A DNA stretch of 14,120 bases, taken from Pseudaeromonas sp041911695 (GTDB lineage: Bacteria; Pseudomonadota; Gammaproteobacteria; Enterobacterales; Aeromonadaceae). Where the stretch lies: NCBI GenBank assembly GCA_041911695.1, contig JAYROM010000043.1:1-14120 (forward strand). Reading direction: 5' to 3'. Positions 7,025 through 12,586 of this stretch are shown here, piece by piece. A model generated the notes under the pieces. The model was not told the origin of the DNA. It ran no database searches and saw only the letters and a program-made list of their open reading frames with translations. The number at the start of each line of letters is the position of its first letter. Within the stretch, counting starts at the first letter, position 1. A program made the translations under genes and the position numbers.

Positions 7025-7606
7025 ATGGCGTTTGAACTGCCGGCACTGCCTTACGAAAAGAATGCTCTGGAACCGCACTTCTCTCAGGAAACCCTGGAGT
7101 ATCACTACGGCAAGCACCACAACACCTATGTGGTCAACCTGAACAACCTGGTACCGGGTACCGAGTTTGAAGGCAAGAGCCTGGAAGAGATCATCCGTAC
7201 CTCCTCCGGCGGTATCTTCAACAACGCGGCGCAGATTTGGAACCACACCTTCTTCTGGAACGGCCTGGCCCCGAACGCCGGTGGCGAACCGACTGGCGCT
7301 CTGGCCGATGCCATCAATGCCGCTTTCGGCTCCTTCGCTGCGTTCAAGGAAGCCTTCACCAAGTCTGCCGTCACCAACTTCGGCTCTGGCTGGACTTGGC
7401 TGGTGAAGAAGGCGGATGGCACCGTGGCCATTCACAACACCTCCAACGCAGGCTGCCCGCTGACCGATGGCGTCACCCCGCTGCTGACCGTCGACGTCTG
7501 GGAACACGCCTACTACATCGACTACCGCAACCTGCGTCCGAAGTACCTGGAAGCCTTCTGGGCCCTGGTCAACTGGGACTTTGTTGCCGCTAACTTCGCA
7601 GCTTGA
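7025..7606 (+). CDS. sodB: Superoxide dismutase (Fe)
   Basis: The 193-residue protein has the same length as E. coli SodB and converts superoxide to H2O2 and O2 in the cytosol. Iron ligands are at the expected positions: His27, His74, Asp157 and His161 (the last two in DVWEHAYYIDYRN). Gln70 in NNAAQIWNHTFFW is the residue placement typical of Fe rather than Mn enzymes. The ATG at 7025 aligns with MSFELPALPY of E. coli and has GGAGAG (7012-7017) upstream. An in-frame TTG at 7010 overlaps that ribosome binding site and is rejected. The gene is preceded by an extended -10 promoter and leader hairpin and followed by a strong terminator, so it is monocistronic. Confidence 0.98.
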   Translation: MAFELPALPYEKNALEPHFSQETLEYHYGKHHNTYVVNLNNLVPGTEFEGKSLEEIIRTSSGGIFNNAAQIWNHTFFWNGLAPNAGGEPTGALADAINAAFGSFAAFKEAFTKSAVTNFGSGWTWLVKKADGTVAIHNTSNAGCPLTDGVTPLLTVDVWEHAYYIDYRNLRPKYLEAFWALVNWDFVAANFAA

Positions 7607-7649
7607 TGCACTGACGCCTGAGCGTCACTGACATCCCGTTGCCGGGCAA

Positions 7650-7681
7650 AAAAAAACGGAACCGCAGGGTTCCGTTTTTTT
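7650..7681. terminator. Bidirectional rho-independent terminator after sodB
   Basis: AAAAAACGGAACC (7651-7663) pairs with GGTTCCGTTTTTT (7668-7680) around GCAG. The A tract on the left also makes it a terminator for the convergent minus-strand gene ending at 7712. Confidence 0.93.
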
Positions 7682-7711
7682 ATGACAGCCACATCTAATG
7701 GCCAAGCTGGA

Positions 7712-8425
7712 TCAGTTGGTGCGGCGCACGCCACGGAACTGGCCATCATGGCTAAAGCTGCAACTGAAGGTAATATCGAAGCCCTGCTGCGGATATTTGC
7801 CATTGACCTCATAGCCATTGCCGCTGCGCTCTGCGGAGTCAGTGGTGATATCTCGCGGGCTCTGATGGAAACGCGAGGCCGCCTCACCCTGACAGTAACG
7901 GGACATCTGCGCTTCGCTGATACCGTCATTGTCGTCATCACGGTGATTGTCATAACGGTTGCTGTCATAACGGTTGCTGTCATAACGATTGCTGTCATAA
8001 CGGTTCGCAAAACCGTGCTGATGACGACCATAACGGAACTGGTTATCGTCCTGACGGTCATAGCGATTATCGTCCCGATCATCGTCGCGATAACGGTTGT
8101 TCCAGCTATTGTTCTGGCGCCAGCCACCCTCTTCCGAGCCGCTAACATTACATTCGTCGTGCGATACCCGGTCAATGCTCGCCACATTGCCCTCGAACGC
8201 CACCCGTACACACAGCTGATCACGTTCACTCCACCAGTACTGCGCATGCTCACCATGCGACACCGCGCGTTTGGCAAAACCGCGACGAGACAACTGCTGC
8301 TTGGCCCAACCGGCATCGCGGTTGACCAGATCCTGCAGCTGATCCACGCTGCTGGCGACTGCCAGAGAAGAAAAACCGATCAAACTGGCCAGCACGGCCA
8401 CTGCAACACCTGACTTAACCTTCAT
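7712..8425 (-). CDS. Secreted/periplasmic protein of unknown function with SNRYD tandem repeats
   Basis: The 237-residue protein has a clear signal peptide (about residues 1-24, ending AVA before Ser-Ser) and a ribosome binding site AGGA about 8 nt before the ATG. Three parts can be seen. Residues 25-92 (DQLQDLVNRDAGWAKQQL ... YWW ... CVRV ... C) resemble a small module seen in uncharacterised proteobacterial periplasmic proteins. Residues 98-168 are extremely rich in Arg, Asp, Asn and Tyr, and include four near-identical SNRYD units encoded by 15-bp DNA repeats. Residues 169-237 form a second module with a Cys pair (Cys178, Cys222) and GYEVNGKY. Cys72 and Cys92 could form another disulfide. 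I do not recognise a function; the middle looks like a disordered linker. An overlapping plus-strand frame (7682-8413) lacks a signal peptide and start site and is a shadow. It ends at the sodB terminator. Confidence 0.8.
   Translation of the reverse strand: MKVKSGVAVAVLASLIGFSSLAVASSVDQLQDLVNRDAGWAKQQLSRRGFAKRAVSHGEHAQYWWSERDQLCVRVAFEGNVASIDRVSHDECNVSGSEEGGWRQNNSWNNRYRDDDRDDNRYDRQDDNQFRYGRHQHGFANRYDSNRYDSNRYDSNRYDNHRDDDNDGISEAQMSRYCQGEAASRFHQSPRDITTDSAERSGNGYEVNGKYPQQGFDITFSCSFSHDGQFRGVRRTN
7949..8005 (-). repeat. 15-bp in-frame tandem repeat (SNRYD codons)
   Basis: Unit GTCATAACGGTTGCT (plus strand) is repeated at 7949, 7964 and 7979 (one G-to-A change), then partly at 7994. Each unit encodes Ser-Asn-Arg-Tyr-Asp on the minus strand. 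Because the unit is a multiple of three, copy-number changes would keep the frame. Degenerate relatives continue to about 8095. Confidence 0.9.
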
Positions 8426-8659
8426 ATCCGCATCCTATTTCGATGTAAAAGCGGGGCTTATCAACCTGTATCAGGCCAGCCTCCGGATGCAGATAGACTG
8501 GCACGGCAACCTTCAATCCCGTATCAACCAATCATGATTAACCCTGCCCAACGCAACGCCGTGTTGCCCCCGCTGGCTGCCGCGACCGGTCACTGACCAA
8601 CCAGATGCACGAGCGCTTGGCCAAGCCCGCCAACAAGGGCTTTCTACACCGTCAACTTA

Positions 8660-8687
8660 TTGCTAGGTTGATAGCCGTCCATACATT
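8660..8687 (+). promoter_or_regulatory. Possible promoter of the amidotransferase gene
   Basis: TTGCTA (8660-8665), 16 bp, TACATT (8682-8687) gives a moderate sigma-70 match about 30 bp before the ATG at 8720. The rest of the 294-bp gap (8426-8719) shows only a GCTTGGCCAAGC palindrome at 8615-8626 and no gene I can support. Confidence 0.35.
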
Positions 8688-8719
8688 TCTGGCTCACTGC
8701 CCATCGAGGTCTAGATAAC

Positions 8720-9442
8720 ATGCAGGTGCACTTTGTCGTACATGAAGCCTTTGAGGCGCCCGGTGCTTATGAACAGTGGGTGGCCGCACGCGGCTATCAA
8801 GCGGGTTACTCGCGGGTTTATCTGGGCGAGCCACTGCCCCCTTCGGCTGCCGACATCGATCTGCTGATCGTCATGGGCGGCCCGCAATCCCCCGCCACCA
8901 CCACCGCGGACTGCCCGCATTTTGATGCGGCAGCCGAGCAGCAGTTGATTGCTCGGTGCATCACTGCCGGCAAGGCGGTGGTCGGTGTCTGTCTCGGCTC
9001 GCAGTTGATGGGCGAAGCCTTGGGTGCCGCGCATGGCCACAGCCCGGAGAAGGAGATCGGTAAATTCCCGATCACCCTGACCGAGGCCGGCCGTCTCCAT
9101 CCGCTATTGGCCCACTTCGGTGAACAGCTCGCGGTCGGACACTGGCACAACGACATGCCCGGGCTCACGCCCGATGCCCGTATTCTGGCCTATAGCGCCG
9201 GCTGCCCGCGCCAGATCGTCGAGTACGCCCCGCTGGCTTACGGTTTCCAATGTCATATGGAGTTTACTCCAGAGGTGATCGAAGGGCTGATCGCCGCCGA
9301 AGCGCACGCCTTCCCGCAGCTCACTGAGCGCCGCTTTGTCCAGCAACCGGATGTACTGCGCCAGCAAGACTTTAGCGAGATGAATGCCATGCTGTTCGGT
9401 TTTCTCGACCGGCTGGTACTGGCGTATCAGCAAAGGGGTTGA
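8720..9442 (+). CDS. Class I glutamine amidotransferase-like protein
   Basis: The 240-residue protein has the GuaA-type glutaminase fold as a stand-alone domain. The nucleophile is Cys91 in GVCLGSQ, and the His/Glu of the triad are His179 and Glu181 in FQCHMEF. The oxyanion region VMGGPQSP lies at residues 51-58. No synthetase or acceptor domain follows, so it belongs to the group often labelled 'GMP synthase-like' or 'glutamine amidotransferase' of unknown acceptor, related to YfeJ-type proteins. Its ATG follows GAGGT (8706-8710) at 9-nt spacing. It is flanked by unrelated genes and is probably a single transcription unit. The catalytic residues are complete, so a glutamine- or gamma-glutamyl-hydrolysing activity is likely, but the physiological substrate is unknown. 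Confidence 0.9.
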   Translation: MQVHFVVHEAFEAPGAYEQWVAARGYQAGYSRVYLGEPLPPSAADIDLLIVMGGPQSPATTTADCPHFDAAAEQQLIARCITAGKAVVGVCLGSQLMGEALGAAHGHSPEKEIGKFPITLTEAGRLHPLLAHFGEQLAVGHWHNDMPGLTPDARILAYSAGCPRQIVEYAPLAYGFQCHMEFTPEVIEGLIAAEAHAFPQLTERRFVQQPDVLRQQDFSEMNAMLFGFLDRLVLAYQQRG

Positions 9443-9641
9443 TCAGGCTATGCCACCCGGACTCGAAGCCAGGATGCGGTCAATCGCCTGCACCTTCAAC
9501 TTGATGAGCGCCCTGCTGTTTTTGTGTTGATGACCCACGCGGCCCGGGCTTCGTGCCGCAGTGTTCAGTTTCGATTCGGGTTGCTGGCAGGCAGTTCGGC
9601 TATACTCCTGTCACTTCGTTCAGTTACCAGACGAGAGCAGA

Positions 9642-9950
9642 ATGAAAGCCACCCTATTGATGTTCCTTGCCGCCTTGGCCTTCTCATCCGCCAGCATGGC
9701 TGGCCCGGGGCCAGATCATAAACAGCCGCATCACAAACCGCCGCCACCCAAGGCCCACCACATGCCGAAACACCATCCGCAGAAATGGGACGAAAAAGAG
9801 TACCGTTGGTGGCAGAGCAACTGTATCCATATCAAGATTGGCAATACCTCGATCAGCACCAGTTGCCAGAAGATCGACAAGCGCTACCGAGACCACTACA
9901 ACCGCAGCATTCATAGCGGCAACAACCCGGGCCGCGGCCACGACCGTTAA
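9642..9950 (+). CDS. Small secreted His/Pro-rich protein of unknown function
   Basis: The 102-residue protein starts MKATLLMFLAALAFSSASMA, a good signal peptide with cleavage after Ala20. I start it at ATG 9642 because upstream in-frame residues are not signal-like; a GAGAG sequence lies just before. The mature part begins with a basic His/Pro-rich stretch (residues 25-46, seven His), then WDEKEYRWWQSNC with Cys61 and Cys75, which could form one disulfide. The tail is Arg/His/Asn-rich. Eleven His in 102 residues hint at metal binding, but that is inference only. TATACT at 9601-9606 may be its -10; no -35 at proper spacing is seen. A hairpin follows the stop. I do not recognise a family. The preceding 9443-9641 gap holds nothing else I can name. 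Confidence 0.7.
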   Translation: MKATLLMFLAALAFSSASMAGPGPDHKQPHHKPPPPKAHHMPKHHPQKWDEKEYRWWQSNCIHIKIGNTSISTSCQKIDKRYRDHYNRSIHSGNNPGRGHDR

Positions 9951-9968
9951 GCGTTAGCGCTTCGGCAC

Positions 9969-10000
9969 ACCCGGCTCAGCCGGTCACGACTGAGCCGGGT
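9969..10000. terminator. Convergent hairpin between the His-rich protein gene and elaA
   Basis: ACCCGGCTCAG (9969-9979) and CTGAGCCGGGT (9990-10000) form a perfect 11-bp stem with a 10-nt loop. It abuts the elaA stop codon. T tracts are poor on both sides, so it may work as a weak terminator or as an mRNA 3'-end stabiliser for either gene. Confidence 0.6.
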
Positions 10001-10480
10001 TTACGCATCCACCGCGCTTGAGTGCGATGGCGGCGACCACTTCATATCCACATGCGGGATCCCATCTTCCAGATACACCGCCGAGGTTGGGTGAAAGCCA
10101 TGCCGGGTGTAATACGCCAGCAGATAGTGCTGGGCCCCGATTTCAATATCCTCCCCCGGCCACAACTCGGCGCACGCCGCCAATGCCTGCGCCAGCAACT
10201 GATGACCTAACCCGCCACCGCGTGCGGTTTTGAGCGTGGCGACCCGGCCGATACTGGCCGAGGGATAACTCACCCTAGGCGGCAGTAACCGCGCACAGGC
10301 CACCAACTGGTCATCCTGATACCCCAACAGATGCTGCACGCCCGGCGCCAGATCCTTGTTATCCAACTCCGGATAGGGGCACTGCTGCTCGACCACAAAG
10401 ACATCCACCCGCAACTTCAACAACTGATACAGCTGTTCGGTAGACAACGCACTGAACGGAACCCGCATCCAGGTAAGCAT
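10001..10480 (-). CDS. elaA: ElaA-like GNAT-family N-acetyltransferase
   Basis: The 159-residue protein aligns along its whole length with E. coli ElaA (153 residues): LYQLLKLRVDVFVVEQQCPYPELD, HLLGY, LVACARLLPP, then the acetyl-CoA binding motif IGRVATLKTARGGGLGHQLL (R-G-G-G-L-G) and the conserved GAQHYLLAYYTRHGF and YLEDGIPHVDM. The acceptor substrate of ElaA is not established. I place the start at ATG 10480 because MLTW matches the E. coli N-terminus without gaps and GAGGT lies just upstream. The longer frame from 10516 has no family support. The insertion sequence ends 38 bp upstream of this start, so the native promoter has probably been displaced or altered. No strong outward promoter from the IS end was seen. 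Confidence 0.92.
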   Translation of the reverse strand: MLTWMRVPFSALSTEQLYQLLKLRVDVFVVEQQCPYPELDNKDLAPGVQHLLGYQDDQLVACARLLPPRVSYPSASIGRVATLKTARGGGLGHQLLAQALAACAELWPGEDIEIGAQHYLLAYYTRHGFHPTSAVYLEDGIPHVDMKWSPPSHSSAVDA

Positions 10481-10518
10481 ACGCACCTCATTGAGACAGA
10501 CATCAGCCGTGAGCATAC

Positions 10519-10544
10519 TGTAGTGGTCTAATCATCCCGGACAC
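10519..10544 (+). repeat. Left terminal inverted repeat (IRL) of the IS3-family element
   Basis: Starts TGTAGTGGTC and ends CCCGGACAC. The outer 10 bp and the last 8 bp are identical to the right repeat in inverted orientation. Confidence 0.93.
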
Positions 10545-10586
10545 CATTTAAGGTGGTAAAGTTGCCGCCGTAACAAGAGGTGTTCC

Positions 10587-10895
10587 ATGACAAGACAGCG
10601 TCGTTCGTTTACTGCGGAGTTCAAATTAGAAGCCGCATCCCTCGTGCTCGATCAGGGCTACTCAGTCCCCGAGGCAAGCCGTTCACTTGCCGTCGGTCAA
10701 ACTGTGCTGCGACGCTGGGTTCTTCAGCTCCAAGCGGAGCGTGGCGGTAGCACTCCCAGCAGTAAGGCCCTGACGCCGGAACAGCAAAAAATCCAGGAGC
10801 TGGAGGCCCGTATTAACCGGCTTGAAAGGGAAAAGGCCATTTTAAAAAAGGCTACAGCTCTCTTGATGGCGGACGACCTCGAACGTACGCGCTGA
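10587..10895 (+). CDS. IS3-family transposase OrfA (helix-turn-helix, leucine zipper)
   Basis: The 102-residue protein begins TRQRRSFTAEFKLEAASLVL, the usual start of IS3 OrfA (transposase 8 family). A helix-turn-helix at about residues 12-50 recognises the element ends. A coiled coil/leucine zipper (QKIQELEARINRLEREKAIL, about 71-90) serves for multimerisation. It ends KKATALLMADDLERTR, a typical OrfA terminus. The ribosome binding site GAGGT precedes the ATG. OrfA alone usually acts as a regulator; the fusion OrfAB made by -1 frameshifting at 10844-10850 is the active transposase. Confidence 0.95.
   Translation: MTRQRRSFTAEFKLEAASLVLDQGYSVPEASRSLAVGQTVLRRWVLQLQAERGGSTPSSKALTPEQQKIQELEARINRLEREKAILKKATALLMADDLERTR
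10844..10850 (+). other. Programmed -1 ribosomal frameshift site (A6G)
   Basis: In the orfA frame the bases read A-AAA-AAG (10844-10850). Slipping back one base re-pairs on AAA-AAA and continues in the orfB frame as KKGYSSLDGG and on into OrfB without a stop. A6G is the classical slippery site of IS3-family elements. A stimulatory downstream structure was not worked out. Confidence 0.85.
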
Positions 10896-11749
10896 TCGAC
10901 CAATTAAGAGAGCAAGAGCCGACAGAACTGGTCTGCTCCGCATTCTGTGTGTCTACCTCGTGCTTTTACGACTACTTGGTTCGCAAGCGTATGGTGAACA
11001 GTGAGCGGTTACAGCAGAGAAGCGAGGTTCGACGGTTGTTCAAGGACAGTCGGGGTTCGGCTGGCAGTCGAGCCTTGATGTCGATGATGCGTGAGCTGGG
11101 ACACCACATTGGCAGGTTCAAGGTACGTAGCTTGATGAAAGAAGCTGGTCTGGTATCAAAACAACCAGGGAGCCATGCCTATAAGACCGCGAAGTCTGAA
11201 CGGCCGGACATCCCGAACTTACTGGCTCGTGAATTTGATGTGCAACAACCGGATCGGGTGTGGTGCGGCGATATCACCTACATCTGGACTGGCGGTTGCT
11301 GGCATTACCTGGCAGTGGTGCTCGACCTTCATAGTCGCCGGGTCATTGGCTGGTCAATGTCAGATAAGCCTGATGCCGACTTGACTGTTAAAGCCCTGGA
11401 CATGGCATATCAACAACGAGGCTGTCCCGGCAATGTCCTGTTTCATAGTGACCAAGGTAGCCAGTACGCCAGTCGTAAATTCCGACAACGGTTATGGAGC
11501 TACCGGATCACCCAGAGCATGAGTCGACGGGGTAACTGCTGGGATAATGCCCCAATGGAGCGGCTGTTCAGAAGCTTGAAAACGGAGTGGGTCCCTGCAA
11601 CGGGATACATGAGTTTTCAGGATGCAAAACGGGATATCAGCTACTACCTGATGGATTACTACAACTGGCGGCGTCCACACCAACACAATGGTGGGATACC
11701 ACCTGCTGAAGCTGAAAATCGGTCTAACAGAGTGTCCGGATTTTGTTGA
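10850..11749 (+). CDS. IS3-family transposase OrfB (DDE integrase core), read by frameshift from OrfA
   Basis: The frame is open from the A6G site to the stop inside the right repeat, so the natural product is OrfAB (10587 to 11749). A GTG at 10949 could be an independent start giving 266 residues, but the conserved N-terminus (YALIDQLREQEPTELVCSAF) begins earlier. The segment HTH_21-type (KDSRGSAGSRALMSMMRELG) precedes the rve integrase core. The catalytic triad is visible: Asp in WCGDITYIWTGG, Asp in LFHSDQGSQYAS, and Glu in NAPMERLFRSLKTEW, with exactly 35 residues between the second Asp and Glu. The closing YYNWRRPHQHNGGIPPAEAE is characteristic. No internal stop or frameshift other than the programmed one is seen. 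Confidence 0.93.
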   Translation, partial: GYSSLDGGRPRTYALIDQLREQEPTELVCSAFCVSTSCFYDYLVRKRMVNSERLQQRSEVRRLFKDSRGSAGSRALMSMMRELGHHIGRFKVRSLMKEAGLVSKQPGSHAYKTAKSERPDIPNLLAREFDVQQPDRVWCGDITYIWTGGCWHYLAVVLDLHSRRVIGWSMSDKPDADLTVKALDMAYQQRGCPGNVLFHSDQGSQYASRKFRQRLWSYRITQSMSRRGNCWDNAPMERLFRSLKTEWVPATGYMSFQDAKRDISYYLMDYYNWRRPHQHNGGIPPAEAENRSNRVSGFC

Positions 11750-11757
11750 CCACTACA
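11732..11757 (-). repeat. Right terminal inverted repeat (IRR) of the IS3-family element
   Basis: Ends GACCACTACA at 11757. The orfB stop codon (11747-11749) lies inside this repeat, a common compact arrangement in IS3 elements. Confidence 0.93.
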
Positions 11758-11762
11758 AAAAT

Positions 11763-11769
11763 GTTATAT
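11763..11769 (+). other. Possible integron cassette core site (GTTATAT)
   Basis: GTTATAT fits the cassette core consensus GTTRRRY at six of seven positions and lies 13 bp before the ATG, where a cassette boundary would be expected. A 7-bp match alone is weak; it gains weight only from the attC-like sequence after the gene. Confidence 0.3.
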
Positions 11770-11782
11770 TTGTAGGTGAGTT

Positions 11783-12253
11783 ATGAGAAAAAAAGAAATT
11801 GATGATAAACTAACTAATTTAGCATTCGACTTTTTTTATTGGTTTTCAAGGTTTGAATTTGCTCTCAAGGAGAATCATTTTTTAAAAAAAGAGGAGGCTG
11901 GTAGCAATGCAGAACCTGGTTGGGATAAGTTCGTTGAGAAGTATGCTGATTCTTTTACTATCAGTGCTGATTCTCAAAAAATTATAGATTTGAATCCACA
12001 TAGACAAATTGTTGGCGATAACCTAGAACTTGAGTGGAGGCCCGTAGGTAGAGCTGATTGTAAAAGTGATCTTTGCCTTGTGGTCCGTTTGCTAAAAGCA
12101 ATTAGAAATAATCTGTTCCATGGAGGTAAGCACGATGCTGTGGGATGGGATGACCCCAAAAGGACCGAAGAATTACTAACGTCTGGTAAAAATGTTTTAG
12201 ACCACTTTGCAAAAATGGCAAACTGGGAAGGCGATTATACTCAGTACTATTAA
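11783..12253 (+). CDS. AT-rich HEPN-like protein of unknown function, possible integron cassette gene
   Basis: The 156-residue protein is not confidently assignable to a named family. It is soluble, with no signal peptide or membrane segment, and largely helical. Near the middle it has AIRNNLFHGGKH: Arg108, Asn109 and His113 form the R-N-x3-H (R-x4-H) pattern that marks the RNase active site in HEPN domains. Helices rich in charged residues lie on either side (1-38 and 126-145). HEPN proteins act as RNA-cleaving toxins or defence effectors, but many are uncharacterised, and no antitoxin (MNT) gene is adjacent. The ribosome binding site AGGTGAG (11774-11780) precedes the ATG. Base composition is clearly more AT-rich than the neighbouring core genes, indicating transfer. 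It begins 25 bp after an IS and stops 4 bp before an attC-like sequence, as genes in integron cassettes do. Confidence 0.75.
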   Translation: MRKKEIDDKLTNLAFDFFYWFSRFEFALKENHFLKKEEAGSNAEPGWDKFVEKYADSFTISADSQKIIDLNPHRQIVGDNLELEWRPVGRADCKSDLCLVVRLLKAIRNNLFHGGKHDAVGWDDPKRTEELLTSGKNVLDHFAKMANWEGDYTQYY

Positions 12254-12256
12254 AAA

Positions 12257-12325
12257 ATCTAACAAATAGTTTAAGTCATTCGCTTCGCTCACTGGGACGC
12301 GCATAAAGCCGCGCGCCTTATATAA
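12257..12325 (+). repeat. attC-like sequence, left half with truncated or decayed right half
   Basis: ATCTAAC (12257-12263) is a perfect RYYYAAC (R'') box, 4 bases after the stop codon. Five bases later comes GTTTAAG (12269-12275), in the place of the L'' box. A structured centre follows, including GG-A-CGCGC (12295-12302) pairing with GCGCGCC (12311-12317) with one unpaired A, and then CTTA. In an intact attC the complementary L' and a GTTRRRY (R') box would follow. Here CTTATATAAAT is only a poor partner and no R' is seen at the proper distance. A GTTGGGC at 12397-12403 fits the consensus but sits in another palindrome. No integrase gene is in the window. Confidence 0.45.
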
Positions 12326-12396
12326 ATAAATTCTGAAAACATTGCAAACTCAAATAATCACCATCAGAGGACAATATATAAACTCCCGCGGTAAAC

Positions 12397-12422
12397 GTTG
12401 GGCTTCGCCAGCTCAGCCCAAC
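12397..12422. repeat. Palindrome (REP-like hairpin) upstream of rimO
   Basis: GTTGGGCT (12397-12404) and AGCCCAAC (12415-12422) form an 8-bp stem around a 10-nt loop. Similar GTTGGGCTTCG...AGCCCAAC hairpins recur between genes in many gamma-proteobacteria, so it may be a dispersed repeat. The rest of the 333-bp gap 12254-12586 holds the attC-like sequence and the rimO -10; no gene is seen. Confidence 0.5.
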
Positions 12423-12544
12423 CTACCCGACGACCTGACTACGCGTAAGACCGGCGATCTGGTGCGCCGCCGCCACATGCCCCTACGCACTATGGGTGCT
12501 TAAACAATGACCAAACACATCCTTCCCCTTTGCCCCCCATCAGG

Positions 12545-12550
12545 TATAAT
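12545..12550 (+). promoter_or_regulatory. -10 element of the rimO promoter
   Basis: A perfect TATAAT lies 36 bp before the rimO ATG. The region 17 bp upstream (TTCCCC, about 12523) is a poor -35. Transcription would begin near 12557, giving a leader of about 30 nt. Confidence 0.5.
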
Positions 12551-12586
12551 CCGCCATCTTTTTTACATCTCTAGCCTGCGACACCT

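Larger units (their letters stand above)
10519..11757 (+). mobile_element. IS3-family insertion sequence, complete (1,239 bp)
   Basis: The element is bounded by 26-bp imperfect inverted repeats beginning TGTAGTGGTC and ending CCGGACAC (20 of 26 matching). It contains orfA, an A6G frameshift site and an orfB with the DD(35)E catalytic residues intact, so it looks potentially active. The length and TGT...ACA ends fit the IS3 family; the end and OrfA types point to the IS3 or IS51 subgroups rather than IS2 or IS150, though the exact name needs a search. The flanks are ...GCATAC on the left and AAAATG on the right, with no 3-4 bp target duplication. It lies between the elaA 5' region and an AT-rich foreign gene. 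Confidence 0.95.

Noticed and set aside
7949..8005. Short regular repeats that could suggest a CRISPR array
   Set aside because: Units of 15 bp are directly adjacent with no spacers and lie in frame inside a coding sequence.
7682..8413. Long plus-strand open frame (243 codons) opposite the SNRYD-repeat gene
   Set aside because: No ribosome binding site, starts inside the sodB terminator, and its valine/isoleucine/threonine repeats are just the reverse reading of the 15-bp repeat. The minus-strand frame has a signal peptide, ribosome binding site and Cys modules.
8534..8596. Short ATG frame (20 codons) in the 8426-8719 gap
   Set aside because: No ribosome binding site, no recognisable product, ends without supporting signals.
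9524..9721. Alternative plus-strand frame overlapping the His/Pro-rich protein gene
   Set aside because: No signal peptide or ribosome binding site, and it ends inside the better-supported gene in another frame.
10513..11762. Target-site duplication around the IS
   Set aside because: No 3-, 4- or 5-bp match between left (ATAC) and right (AAAA) flanks.
11743..11770. Hybrid promoter with TTGTTG in the IS right end and TATATT in the flank, 16 bp apart
   Set aside because: The -35 match is poor, and the transcript would start near 11777, inside the ribosome binding site of the HEPN-like gene, so it would be nearly leaderless. The better TTGACC (11746) is only 13 bp from the -10.
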